Shown here piece by piece: positions 33,131 through 40,831 of a stretch of 64,000 nucleotides of DNA (its first letter is position 1; the number at the start of each line of letters is the position of its first letter). The DNA is taken from NCBI RefSeq assembly GCF_004114915.1, contig NZ_CP022219.1, positions 3,812,501 to 3,876,500 of the forward strand. Reading direction: 5' to 3'. The notes under the pieces were generated by a model. That model ran no database searches and had not been told where the DNA came from. It saw only the letters and a program-made list of their open reading frames with translations. The stretch comes from Bradyrhizobium guangxiense. Its GTDB lineage: Bacteria > Pseudomonadota > Alphaproteobacteria > Rhizobiales > Xanthobacteraceae. Both the position numbers and the translations under genes were made by a program.

Positions 33131-33739
33131 CTACTCGCGCCAGAACTCGGCCAGCTCCTCCGCGGTCACCAGGTCGACCTGGCCGTGAAAGCGGGTGCGA
33201 TACATCGTCATCAGCGCATCGTGCCCGACGTCGGACGAGCTGCACAACGCGTCCTCGACGATGACGACCCTGAAGCCGAGATCGACGGCACTGAGGACCG
33301 TCGAAAGCACGCAAACGTCCGTCTCGGCGCCGGAGATCACGACCGTGCCGATGTTCTTTTCGACCAGCAGGCCCGCAAGGCCTGGATTGCTGAAGGCGGA
33401 ATAGGCCGGCTTGTCGATCACGGAGGCCGGCGGAACGAAGCGGCTCAGGGCCGGCACGAGCTCGAGGGCGGATGGCGCAAGGTGCTTCCGCGTCGCCTGA
33501 TGCCAGCGCTGAAAATAGCGCTGCCATTGTCCGGGACGATCTTGCGGATCTTCCGGCGTGATGAAGCGCGTGAAGATCGTCCTGACCTGGCTGCGCGAGA
33601 CGATCGAGACGATCGTCGGCAGGACGCGCTCCATCCAGGGGGTCGCCCACAGACCGCCGGGGGCGAAAATGTTCTGCATGTCGATGCAGAGGTGAACGGC
33701 GTCCTTGATGTCGGCCACGTCTGACGTGCTGCTCCTCAT
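33131..33739 (-). CDS. isochorismatase-family cysteine hydrolase
   Basis: A 202-residue hydrolase with the intact triad of this family: Asp in 'HLCIDMQNIF' (about 19), Lys in 'VIDKPAYSAF' (about 108) and Cys in 'SGAETDVCVL' (about 143). A cis-peptide-type Gly-Ala precedes the Cys loop. Members hydrolyse amides such as nicotinamide, or isochorismate; the exact substrate here is unknown. The ATG at 33739 is preferred over in-frame upstream codons, since the core strand begins soon after. It is convergent with the DUF305 gene, seven bases apart. Confidence 0.86.
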   Translation of the reverse strand: MRSSTSDVADIKDAVHLCIDMQNIFAPGGLWATPWMERVLPTIVSIVSRSQVRTIFTRFITPEDPQDRPGQWQRYFQRWHQATRKHLAPSALELVPALSRFVPPASVIDKPAYSAFSNPGLAGLLVEKNIGTVVISGAETDVCVLSTVLSAVDLGFRVVIVEDALCSSSDVGHDALMTMYRTRFHGQVDLVTAEELAEFWRE

Positions 33740-34063
33740 TGTCCTCCACCGGCGCACTCATGGCTGCGGCAGGTCGGCCGCGGCTTACCGACTGCAAATG
33801 CGATCTCGACGATCATCGTTCCGCATCAGAGGCCGTCGATCGGCAGCCGACGAAGTCCGCATACGCCCGCCCCGGCGATTCGAGGCCGGGATGGCGTCAG
33901 CGCAAATGAGAAAGCCCGGTTCGGTCGATCACAGCCCTAGACTGCCACGCCTCCCGGCCGGCGCGGGGACCGGCAGCGGACGGATGGCGCGCGGCCCGAG
34001 GCCGTGCCAAGCCCGGTTGAGCTTTTCGGAAAAGCTTAGCTATTTCAGGGACAAACGAGGATT
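33740..34063. other. 324-base intergenic region before tRNA-Leu
   Basis: Both flanking genes are on the minus strand, so this holds the upstream region of the isochorismatase-like gene and the sequence beyond the tRNA 3' end. Open frames cross it but have no ribosome site or family character. No repeat, promoter match or attachment-site duplicate was recognised. Confidence 0.5.
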
Positions 34064-34148
34064 TGGTGCGCTCGGAGGGACTCGAACCCCCACGATTTTA
34101 CTCACTGCCACCTCAAGGCAGCGCGTCTACCAGTTCCGCCACGAGCGC
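34064..34148 (-). tRNA. tRNA-Leu (anticodon GAG)
   Basis: The minus strand folds as a class II tRNA: acceptor GCGCTCG (34148-34142) pairs with CGAGCGC, followed by A and an encoded CCA (34067-34064); anticodon stem CTGCC/GGCAG encloses the loop TTGAGGT, giving anticodon GAG for CUC/CUU Leu codons; a short variable arm and a GGTTCGAGTCC T-arm follow. It has the D-arm GG and the 85-base length expected for Leu. No integrase or direct repeat of its 3' end was noticed nearby, so it is not an obvious integration site. Confidence 0.97.
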
Positions 34149-34327
34149 TTTGGGGATGCCGGCCTGAGGCTTGAGGGCCGGCCGGATCAGCGGCGCCGAT
34201 CTAACAAATCCATCAGGGGGATACAAGCCTGCAAAGATCCCGAATTCCACAGGGTCGGCAGGAAAGCGCCGCCCTGCCCGGGATTGGCCTTTTCCCCGGG
34301 TCCGGGCCACTGCCGTGTGCTCAGGCG

Positions 34328-34570
34328 CTACCGCGTGCCCGGGGAGCGGGGCAGCATCTGCTTGACCTCCACCGCAATCCGGTTGCGGTCGACGAGCACG
34401 ACACCGGAGGCAATCGGCAGGTTGTTGGCCAGGACTTTGACCTCATCGGCCTCGGTTGCGTCCAGCTCGATGATGGCGCCGCGGGAAAGACGTAATACTT
34501 GATGAATCGGCATAGTGGTCGTCCCGAGGACGACCATGAGATCCACGGTGACTTTGTCGAGAGTGGGCAC
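34328..34570 (-). CDS. orphan FliN/FliM-type (SpoA) domain protein
   Basis: An 80-residue protein that is just the C-terminal SpoA domain of flagellar motor switch FliN: 'VTVDLMVVLGTTTMPIHQVLRLSRGAIIELD' is covered by about residues 7-37, then 'NNLPIASGVVLVDRNRIAVEV' at about 49-69. No flagellar genes adjoin it. GTG at 34570 is the start, since the conserved strand begins four residues later and the next ATG would cut the domain. It is divergent from lipB across 82 bases. Possible roles include a motor switch component or a type III secretion C-ring part. Confidence 0.85.
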   Translation of the reverse strand: MPTLDKVTVDLMVVLGTTTMPIHQVLRLSRGAIIELDATEADEVKVLANNLPIASGVVLVDRNRIAVEVKQMLPRSPGTR

Positions 34571-34652
34571 TGTCAGGACCGCCGCAACTAAAAGACTGAC
34601 GCCAAGGACTTGGCATTTGCGCCTGCAATCATCACCACGTTATGGTTAGCCA

Positions 34653-35390
34653 ATGGTTAATTCACTCCAAAAACCCCGCCAACAGCTCGATTTGACGTCG
34701 TTTTCGACTTCTGGCGGCGCGCCGGTTGATTGGCGAATCTCGGACGCGCCGGTACCCTATCCGGAGGCCGTCGCCGCCATGGAAGCGCGCGTGGCCGCAA
34801 TCGCGGCGGGCGAAGCGCCGGAGCTGGTCTGGCTGCTGGAGCACCCCGCGCTCTACACCTCCGGCACTTCAGGCAAGGCTGCAGATCTGCTCGATCCCCG
34901 CTTCCCGATCTTCGCCACGGGACGCGGCGGGCAGCTGACCTATCACGGGCCGGGCCAGCGGGTGGCCTACATCATGCTCGACCTCAAGCGCCGCCGGCCG
35001 GACGTCCGGGCCTATGTCGCGAGCCTGGAGGAGCTGATTCTGCGCACGCTCGCCGCCTTCAACGTTCGCGGCGAGCGGCGCGAGGACCGGGTCGGCGTCT
35101 GGGTCAGGCGGCCCGACAAGGGGCCCGAGCACGAGGACAAGATCGCCGCGATTGGCGTTCGGTTGAAGCGCTGGGTGTCGTTCCACGGCATCGCGATCAA
35201 TGTCGAGCCGGAGCTGTCGCATTTTGCCGGTATCGTTCCTTGCGGCGTGGTCGATCCCCGCCACGGCGTCACCTCGCTGGTCGACCTCGGCCAGCTCGTG
35301 ACCATGGCCGATGTCGATCTCGCACTCCGGCAGGCGTTCGAGGAGCTGTTCGGACCGACCCGCGCGCTGATGCCGGAAGCGGTCGCCTGA
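34653..35390 (+). CDS. lipB: octanoyl-[acyl-carrier-protein] transferase
   Basis: A 245-residue LipB, which moves the octanoyl group from ACP to the lipoyl domains of dehydrogenase complexes in the cytoplasm. Key motifs: '[13 protein letters not shown]' (about 56), '[24 protein letters not shown]' (about 90-113, split), '[22 protein letters not shown]' (about 166-187) with the catalytic Lys in the first part and the acyl-thioester Cys in 'IVPCGV' (about 200). It is a little longer than E. coli LipB because of an N-terminal leader. The ATG at 34653 lacks a strong ribosome site, but no other ATG gives the full domain. Confidence 0.95.
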   Translation: MVNSLQKPRQQLDLTSFSTSGGAPVDWRISDAPVPYPEAVAAMEARVAAIAAGEAPELVWLLEHPALYTSGTSGKAADLLDPRFPIFATGRGGQLTYHGPGQRVAYIMLDLKRRRPDVRAYVASLEELILRTLAAFNVRGERREDRVGVWVRRPDKGPEHEDKIAAIGVRLKRWVSFHGIAINVEPELSHFAGIVPCGVVDPRHGVTSLVDLGQLVTMADVDLALRQAFEELFGPTRALMPEAVA

Positions 35391-35589
35391 CCCATTCCTG
35401 TTGGCGACTTGGCATCTCGCGTTCTCGGCTGACGCGGAATCGGCTATGTTCAATTCCGGTGCCGCCCACGCCTCCCCCCTCCGCCGGGAAAGCAAACCTC
35501 ATGTCGGGCGATGAGACCATCGGACCGACTGTTCGAGCGCCAGGCATAAGGAGGGATTGCGCTTCTGCTCGCAATGGGAGGTTTGGACG

Positions 35590-36303
35590 ATGAGACTCTC
35601 TGCGCCAATCTATCAGCTGAAGCGAAGAGCGAAGCGCCTGTCGCGCGAGGAAGGCATTCCGCTCCACGATGCACTGGACCGCATTGCCACGACGGAAGGG
35701 TTTTCAGCCTGGAGCATGCTCGCGGCGAAAGCCGCCGCAACGACACCGGCGAACAGGCTGTTTCCGCAATTCAGGCCAGGCGACCTGGTGCTGGTCGGGG
35801 CCCGTCCCGGCCAGGGCAAGACGCTGATGAGCCTCGAATTTGCCGTGGAGGCCATGAGGTCAGGCCATCGGGCCGCGTTCTTCTCGCTCGAATATACCGA
35901 GCGAGATGTGTTGGATCGCCTTCGGGCGATCGGCGTAGAGCCGGCGCAGTTCGACAAGCTGTTCGAGGTCGATTGCTCCGACGCGATCAGCGCCGACCAC
36001 GTCATCAAGCAGATGGCCGCTTCTCCGCGCGGCACCGTCGTGGTGATCGACTATCTGCAACTGCTCGACCAGAGACGAGAAAATCCTGATCTCACCGTGC
36101 AGGTGCGCGCGCTGAAATCATTCGCGCGCGACAAGGGGCTGATCGTCGTCTTCGTCTCGCAGATCGATCGATCCTATGATCCTTCAGTCAAGCTCTGTCC
36201 TGATCTCAGCGATGTCAGATTGCCGAACCCGCTGGACCTGAAGCTGTTCGACAAGACGTGCTTCCTGAGCAATTCCGAGGTTCAGTTCCGCGCAGCAAGC
36301 TGA
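35590..36303 (+). CDS. DnaB-like RecA-fold ATPase without N-terminal domain
   Basis: A 237-residue protein that aligns with the C-terminal RecA-type domain of replicative helicase DnaB. Walker A is 'GARPGQGKT' (about 66-74), Walker B 'VVVIDYLQLLD' (about 146-156) and a sensor-like 'VVFVSQIDR' near 186. DnaB's N-terminal domain is absent and a 45-residue basic leader replaces it. It may act on DNA or as a RecA-like regulatory ATPase; no replication or phage genes are nearby. Good ribosome site GGGAGG before the ATG at 35590. Confidence 0.78.
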   Translation: MRLSAPIYQLKRRAKRLSREEGIPLHDALDRIATTEGFSAWSMLAAKAAATTPANRLFPQFRPGDLVLVGARPGQGKTLMSLEFAVEAMRSGHRAAFFSLEYTERDVLDRLRAIGVEPAQFDKLFEVDCSDAISADHVIKQMAASPRGTVVVIDYLQLLDQRRENPDLTVQVRALKSFARDKGLIVVFVSQIDRSYDPSVKLCPDLSDVRLPNPLDLKLFDKTCFLSNSEVQFRAAS

Positions 36304-36319
36304 CGATTGCTCGCGAATC

Positions 36320-36349
36320 GGCCGCGGGGGACATGGCTCACCCGCGGCC
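36320..36349. terminator. hairpin between convergent genes
   Basis: Perfect 9-base arms GGCCGCGGG (36320-36328) and CCCGCGGCC (36341-36349) with a 12-base loop lie in the 53-base gap between the DnaB-like and the tautomerase genes. It could end transcription from both sides. Confidence 0.5.
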
Positions 36350-36356
36350 TCTCGCA

Positions 36357-36779
36357 TCACGCCGCCTGCAGCGAAACGTCGAGCTTGCCGGCGATGTAGC
36401 GCCGCTCCTGCGTCAGGCCGCCGAAGCCGTAGGCGTCGCCCTTGACCTCGTCGACATGCAGGTAAGTCTCGGGATGCAACGGGCCCAGGATCTCGGCCAT
36501 GCGCTTGAACATGGCAGCGAGATAGGCCGCCTTCTCGTCCTTGGTGTTGGTGCCCTCGGTGACGTGAATGTCGATCCAGTAGCTTGCAAGCTTCTGCTCG
36601 GCGAGCGATTTGCCCCCAGCAAACCAGTCGCCCGCATCAACGGACTTCACGATGATGGCGGTGACCTTGGGATCCTTGTGCAGGATCTTTGCGGTGAGCT
36701 CGGATACGGCGTTCGCGACGTCGGCCTTCAGGGCAGGTGATTGGCGCGACGTGGTGTAGGACACGGTGATCAGGGGCAT
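36357..36779 (-). CDS. 4-oxalocrotonate tautomerase-like protein
   Basis: A 140-residue member of the tautomerase superfamily. The catalytic Pro directly follows the start Met ('MPLITVSY'). The 'PKVTAIIVKSVDAGDWFAGG' segment (about 36-55) and 'DVHVTEGTNT'-like strand (DIHVTEGTNT, about 68) match tautomerases. It may isomerise enol/keto products of ring cleavage. The ATG at 36779 leaves Pro as residue 2, as the family needs. It is divergent from a LysR regulator, which probably controls it. Confidence 0.85.
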   Translation of the reverse strand: MPLITVSYTTSRQSPALKADVANAVSELTAKILHKDPKVTAIIVKSVDAGDWFAGGKSLAEQKLASYWIDIHVTEGTNTKDEKAAYLAAMFKRMAEILGPLHPETYLHVDEVKGDAYGFGGLTQERRYIAGKLDVSLQAA

Positions 36780-36856
36780 GGTGGCTCTCCTCAAGATGCT
36801 GCGCTGGCTGGCGCGGCGTTGGTGAGAAGCTAGACCCCCGCGCGTCATTTTGATAC

Positions 36857-36883
36857 CTTATCTCTGTTGATATCAATGATAAG
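36857..36883. promoter_or_regulatory. palindromic LysR operator candidate
   Basis: The 112-base divergent gap holds a perfect 10-base palindrome TTGATATCAA (36867-36876) flanked by CTTATC (36857-36862) and GATAAG (36878-36883). It fits a LysR-type regulator binding between its own gene (start 36892) and its target (start 36779). Confidence 0.5.
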
Positions 36884-36891
36884 ACTTCATA

Positions 36892-37743
36892 ATGACACAA
36901 ATCCTCGACATCGCCACTGTTCGAGCCTTCCTGCTGGTCGCCGATTTGCAGAGCTTCACGCGCACGGCCGAAGCGCTCGGCACGACGCAGGCGGCCGTCA
37001 GCTTGAAGCTGCAGCGGCTGGAGACGCTGCTGGGAAAACGTCTCGTCGAACGCTCGCCGCGCGCGGTCCGGCTCACCGCCGACGGCGCTGCGTTCCTCGA
37101 TCGCGCCCGCGCGCTGATGGCCGCGCATGACCGCGCACTCTCGGGCGAGACATCGACCGCGCACTCACTCTCGCTCGGCATCTCCGACCACGCCGCCGGC
37201 CCCGAACTGGTGCCGCTGCTGGAACGCCTGCACGCGATGTCTGCGAATCTCACGCTCGCCGTCACCATCGGCTTCTCGCGCGAGATGCAGGATGCCTATG
37301 ATTCGGGTGAGCTCGACGCCGTGATCGTGCGTCAGGAAGGCAGTCGCCGCGGCGGCGAGAGGCTGACTGAAGACGAGTTCGGCTGGTACGCCGCACGACG
37401 CTTCGCCCTGCCGAAGGGGGAGCCGTTGCCGCTTGCAACGCTCGCCCCGCCCTGCGGCGTCCGTGCCGTTGCCGTGCGCGCGCTCGACAAGGCCGGCATC
37501 GCCTGGCGTGAGCGCTTTGTCGGCGGCGGCGTCACCGCGGTGGTCGCCGCCGCGCTGGCCGGACTTGCAATTGCACCGCTAGCACGGCGGATTGCGCCTC
37601 CCGGTCTGATCGACATCGGACCTGCGCACAAGCTGCCGAAGCTCGGCAGCTCCAAAGTGATGCTGCATTCGAAGGTTAGCGACCCCGCCAAGCTGGCGGC
37701 GCTGCGTGCGGTGGCGGCGACGTTCCGCAGCGGGGCGGCCTGA
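36892..37743 (+). CDS. LysR-family transcription regulator
   Basis: A 283-residue LysR regulator. The N-terminal winged helix has 'LLVADLQSFTRTAEALGTTQAAVSLKLQRLETLLGKRL' covered by residues about 12-49, with the classic 'TQAAVSxxLxRLE' recognition helix. The C-terminal effector-binding domain (about 90-280) is periplasmic-binding-protein like. It is divergent from the tautomerase gene and likely activates it when a ring-cleavage intermediate binds; the effector is unknown. Confidence 0.92.
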   Translation: MTQILDIATVRAFLLVADLQSFTRTAEALGTTQAAVSLKLQRLETLLGKRLVERSPRAVRLTADGAAFLDRARALMAAHDRALSGETSTAHSLSLGISDHAAGPELVPLLERLHAMSANLTLAVTIGFSREMQDAYDSGELDAVIVRQEGSRRGGERLTEDEFGWYAARRFALPKGEPLPLATLAPPCGVRAVAVRALDKAGIAWRERFVGGGVTAVVAAALAGLAIAPLARRIAPPGLIDIGPAHKLPKLGSSKVMLHSKVSDPAKLAALRAVAATFRSGAA

Positions 37744-37818
37744 CGATCTCGTGGAGGTTTCAGCGGCCCTTGTCTGCATACCGGACGGGAATACCTGCCT
37801 AAAAATGCTCCATTTCGG

Positions 37819-37843
37819 GGAACCATTCGTCGCCTGCCGCGTT
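37819..37843 (+). promoter_or_regulatory. EcfG promoter of the PAS hybrid kinase, perfect match
   Basis: GGAAC (37819-37823), 16-base spacer, CGTT (37840-37843), 25 bases before the ATG at 37869. All nine consensus bases match and the distance to the start is right for a short leader. Confidence 0.72.
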
Positions 37844-37868
37844 TGTCCCCGTCGAGGCGGGGTCCGGA

Positions 37869-39389
37869 ATGGTCAAAAAGTTCAGTCAACAGAGAGACTT
37901 GTTCGAGAGCGAACGCAGTTTCCGGCTGTTGGTTGAGGGAGTTGCGGACTACGCCCTCTACATGCTCGATCCCAAGGGGACCATCACCAGCTGGAATATC
38001 GGCGGCGAGCGCATCAAGGGCTACTCCCCCGAGGAGATCCTCGGCCAGCATTTCTCCCGCTTCTACACCGAGACCGACCGTGCCAACGGCAAGCCGGCCC
38101 GTGCGCTGGGCATCGCGCGAGAAAAGGGCCGCTACGAGGAGGAAGGCTGGCGCGTCCGCAAGGACGGCACGTTCTTCTGGGCCAGCGTCGTGATCGATCC
38201 GATCTACGAGGACGGCGAGCTGGTCGGATTCGCCAAGATCACGCGCGACATCACCGAACGCCGCAACACACAGATCAAGCTCGAGGCGATGCAGAAGCAG
38301 CTCGCCGAGTCCCAGAAGTTCGATGCGCTCGGGCAGCTCACCGGCGGGGGCGCCCACGACTTCAACAACCTCTTGATGATCATCAGCGGCAGCCTCCACA
38401 TGCTGAAGCGAGGGGCCGGCGACGCAGCCAAGGTTCAGCGCGCGATCTCGGCGATCGAGACCGCCACCAAGCGCGGCGCGGCGCTGACCAACCAGCTGCT
38501 CACCTTCGCGCGGCGGCAGAGCGTCAATCCGCAGGCGATCGATTTCGCCGAACGCATCGCGGCGATCCGTGAGGTGCTCGATGCCGGCGTCGGCAGCTCC
38601 GTGCGGCTGGCCTTCGACATCAGCCATGACGTCTGGCCGATCAAGGCCGACGTCTCCGAGCTCGAGACCGCGCTGCTCAACCTCGTCATCAATGCCCGCG
38701 ACGCGATGCCCGACGGCGGCACGGTGACGATCCGCGCGCGCAATGCCGTGCTGGACGAGGCGCCGCTCGCCGGCGATTTCGTTGCCATCGACGTCACCGA
38801 TACCGGGCTCGGCATCCCCTCCGACGTTCTCGACAAGATCTTCGAGCCGTTCTTCACGACCAAGCCGATCGGAAAGGGCACCGGCCTCGGCCTGTCTCAG
38901 GTGCACGGCTTCGCGCACCAGGCCGGCGGCACGGTGCGGGTCGCAAGCGAGCTCGGCAAGGGCGCGACGTTCACCGTCCTCCTGCCACGCGGGGAAGACG
39001 CGCCGTCGCACGGCACGACGGGAGAGCCGGCGTTCCAGGGCAGCGGCACGGTGCTGCTGGTGGAGGATAATCCGGACGTCGCCGCCGTCAGCATCGGCCT
39101 GCTGGAGCAACTCGGCTACCACGTGCGACGGGTTGCCGACGCCGAAGCCGCATTGCGCGAGATCGAGACGAACGGCGTCGACTTCGTGTTCTCGGACATC
39201 GTCATGCCCGGCAAGATGGACGGCCTTACCCTTGCCCATCATCTCCGCCAGATTCGGCCTGGTTTGCCGATCCTGCTCGCCACCGGCTACAGCGAGGTCG
39301 CCGCCCACGTGCGCGGCGACTTCCCGATCCTGCGCAAGCCATATGAGATCCACGAGCTGAGCGAGGCGATCGCGAAATTGCCGCGGTGA
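37869..39389 (+). CDS. PAS hybrid histidine kinase with receiver
   Basis: A 506-residue cytoplasmic sensor with no membrane segment: a PAS domain with PAC motif (about 18-135, '[18 protein letters not shown]', '[13 protein letters not shown]'), a HisKA domain with the phospho-acceptor His in '[15 protein letters not shown]' (about 157-171), a HATPase domain ('[16 protein letters not shown]', '[12 protein letters not shown]', about 275-345) and a receiver domain (about 385-505) with Asp in '[10 protein letters not shown]' (about 438) and Lys in 'ILRKPYE'. The usual 'GGVAHDF' here reads 'GGGAHDF'. A perfect EcfG promoter lies just upstream. Confidence 0.92.
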   Translation: MVKKFSQQRDLFESERSFRLLVEGVADYALYMLDPKGTITSWNIGGERIKGYSPEEILGQHFSRFYTETDRANGKPARALGIAREKGRYEEEGWRVRKDGTFFWASVVIDPIYEDGELVGFAKITRDITERRNTQIKLEAMQKQLAESQKFDALGQLTGGGAHDFNNLLMIISGSLHMLKRGAGDAAKVQRAISAIETATKRGAALTNQLLTFARRQSVNPQAIDFAERIAAIREVLDAGVGSSVRLAFDISHDVWPIKADVSELETALLNLVINARDAMPDGGTVTIRARNAVLDEAPLAGDFVAIDVTDTGLGIPSDVLDKIFEPFFTTKPIGKGTGLGLSQVHGFAHQAGGTVRVASELGKGATFTVLLPRGEDAPSHGTTGEPAFQGSGTVLLVEDNPDVAAVSIGLLEQLGYHVRRVADAEAALREIETNGVDFVFSDIVMPGKMDGLTLAHHLRQIRPGLPILLATGYSEVAAHVRGDFPILRKPYEIHELSEAIAKLPR

Positions 39390-39415
39390 GGGTTTGAAGC
39401 GCCAAGCCTCCACGG

Positions 39416-39499
39416 CGTCATGGCCGGGCTTGTCCCGGCCATCCACGTCTAGCCACAGTGCGAAGGACGTGGATGCCCGGGACAAGCCCGGGCATGACG
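39416..39499. repeat. dispersed hairpin repeat, CGTCATG type
   Basis: An 84-base unit with outer ends CGTCATG (39416-39422) and CATGACG (39493-39499), an inner CCGGGCTTGTCCCGG and its partner CCCGGGACAAGCCCGG, and a CCACGTC/GACGTGG pair in the middle. The arms fold into one long imperfect hairpin. It is a different family from the CGTCATTGCGAG units. It sits just past the PAS kinase stop and before the convergent acylphosphatase. Confidence 0.78.
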
Positions 39500-39518
39500 A
39501 CCTTTAGTGAGGATGCCC

Positions 39519-39818
39519 CTACACCGTCGGCAACACCGAAAACGCTTCCCCTGCCCTGCGCAAATCCAGCTCATCCGCACCGGCCGTCTCACTCGTCACA
39601 CTGTCCACGCGCGAGGATGGTGGACCATGGCGGCATAGTGCGACCATGTCGGCGACATGCTTCGGTGGGCCCGCGAACAGCGCTTCCACGCTGCCGTCGC
39701 GGCGGTTACGAACCCAGCCTTCGAGGCCGCTCGCCGCCGCCTGATACTCGACCCAGGCCCGATAGCCGACGCCCTGCACGCGCCCGCGGATCATGACCTG
39801 GAGAATCGCCCGGCTCAT
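39519..39818 (-). CDS. acylphosphatase
   Basis: A 99-residue acylphosphatase, which hydrolyses carboxyl-phosphate bonds. The two catalytic residues are seen: Arg in '[15 protein letters not shown]' (about 9-23, the phosphate loop GRVQGVGYR) and Asn in '[16 protein letters not shown]' (about 32-47). Length is normal. Its start overlaps the stop of the upstream PEP-mutase-family gene by four bases, so it is the second gene of that transcript. Confidence 0.93.
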   Translation of the reverse strand: MSRAILQVMIRGRVQGVGYRAWVEYQAAASGLEGWVRNRRDGSVEALFAGPPKHVADMVALCRHGPPSSRVDSVTSETAGADELDLRRAGEAFSVLPTV

Positions 39819-40681
39819 TTCTTCAATCCGAGGACGTCGGCGCTGCGCGCCTTGACATCGGCCTCGCGCATGACGCGGGCCGTCAGCTCGGACGAAGCGA
39901 GCCCTTTGAGGTTTTTCGGCGACGCGCCTTCGCGGAGCGCCTTCAGCGTCTCGTACACGGCCTGCGTCGCGGCCGCGATCGGCGCATGGCCCTGCAGCGC
40001 GATGCGGACGCGCTGACTTGCGAGGTAATCGGGCGCGTTCAGTTCCTCCGGCGCCCCGCCAAGCACGATCGGCAGGCGCGTCGCGGCGCTAACCGCCTCG
40101 AGCTCGGCGCGCGACTTGATGCCGGTGAAGAACAGCGCATCGACGCCCGTCGCCTCGTAGGCCTTGGCACGCTTGATCGCATCCTCGATCGAGGTGATCG
40201 AAGCCGCTCCGGTGCGGCCCATGATGACCAGCGAGGCGTCGCTGCGGCCGCCGAGCGCGGCCTTCATCTTGCCAACGCCTTCCTCGAGCGAAATCAGCTG
40301 CGTCTTCGCTTCACCAAAGGCGCCCGGCAGCAGAGTGTCCTCGATGGTGAGGCCGGCGGCGCCCGCCGTCTCCAGCTCCTGCACGGTGCGGCGCACGTTC
40401 AGCGCATTGCCGTAACCATGATCGGCATCGACCAGCACGGGGAGCGCGGAGGCGCGCGACATTCGCCGCATCTGCTCGCAAAGCTCGGCGAGCGTGATCA
40501 GCGCAATATCGGGATCGCCCAGCACCGCAAGCGAGGCGACCGAACCGCCGAACATGCCGAGCGGAAAGCCGAGATCCTCGGCGATGCGGATCGAGATGGC
40601 GTCATAAACCGAACCGGGATGGACGCAAGCCCCGCCCGACAGGACGGCGCGAAGCTTCTCGCGGCGGGAACGAAAGGCCAT
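39815..40681 (-). CDS. isocitrate lyase / PEP mutase family enzyme
   Basis: A 288-residue TIM-barrel protein of the PEP mutase/isocitrate lyase superfamily. '[16 protein letters not shown]' (about 82-97) carries the Mg-binding Asp residues, and '[13 protein letters not shown]' (about 108) a further metal site. The superfamily Cys loop 'KKCGH' is absent and '[18 protein letters not shown]' takes its place, as in oxaloacetate decarboxylase and related lyases. It most likely cleaves or decarboxylates a 2-oxo or 2-hydroxy dicarboxylate; the substrate is inferred only. Confidence 0.85.
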   Translation of the reverse strand: MAFRSRREKLRAVLSGGACVHPGSVYDAISIRIAEDLGFPLGMFGGSVASLAVLGDPDIALITLAELCEQMRRMSRASALPVLVDADHGYGNALNVRRTVQELETAGAAGLTIEDTLLPGAFGEAKTQLISLEEGVGKMKAALGGRSDASLVIMGRTGAASITSIEDAIKRAKAYEATGVDALFFTGIKSRAELEAVSAATRLPIVLGGAPEELNAPDYLASQRVRIALQGHAPIAAATQAVYETLKALREGASPKNLKGLASSELTARVMREADVKARSADVLGLKK

Positions 40682-40700
40682 GGGTGCCTCACTCTCAATT

Positions 40701-40808
40701 CCTCATCCTGAGGAGCGCGCTCTTGCGCGCGTCTCGAAGGATGCAGGCCAGGCTGGTGGCCTCCGCCCTTCGAGACGCGCGCCAACAGGCGCGCTCCTCC
40801 GGGTGACG
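40701..40808. repeat. dispersed hairpin repeat, CCTCATCCTGAGGAGCG type
   Basis: A 108-base unit that begins CCTCATCCTGAGGAGCGCGC and ends GCGCGCTCCTCCGGGTGACGG, with an internal GTCTCGAAGGATG and its partner CGCCCTTCGAGACGCGC. It folds on itself as a long hairpin. Units of this kind recur between genes in Bradyrhizobium and related genera (recalled). It separates the PEP-mutase-family gene start and the carboxylase stop. Confidence 0.78.
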
Positions 40809-40831
40809 GTCTACTGTCGTACTCCGGAGCG

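Noticed and set aside
34064..34148. tRNA-Leu as an integration site of a genomic island
   Set aside because: No integrase gene and no repeat of the tRNA 3' end noticed within the window; flanking genes look like core genome.
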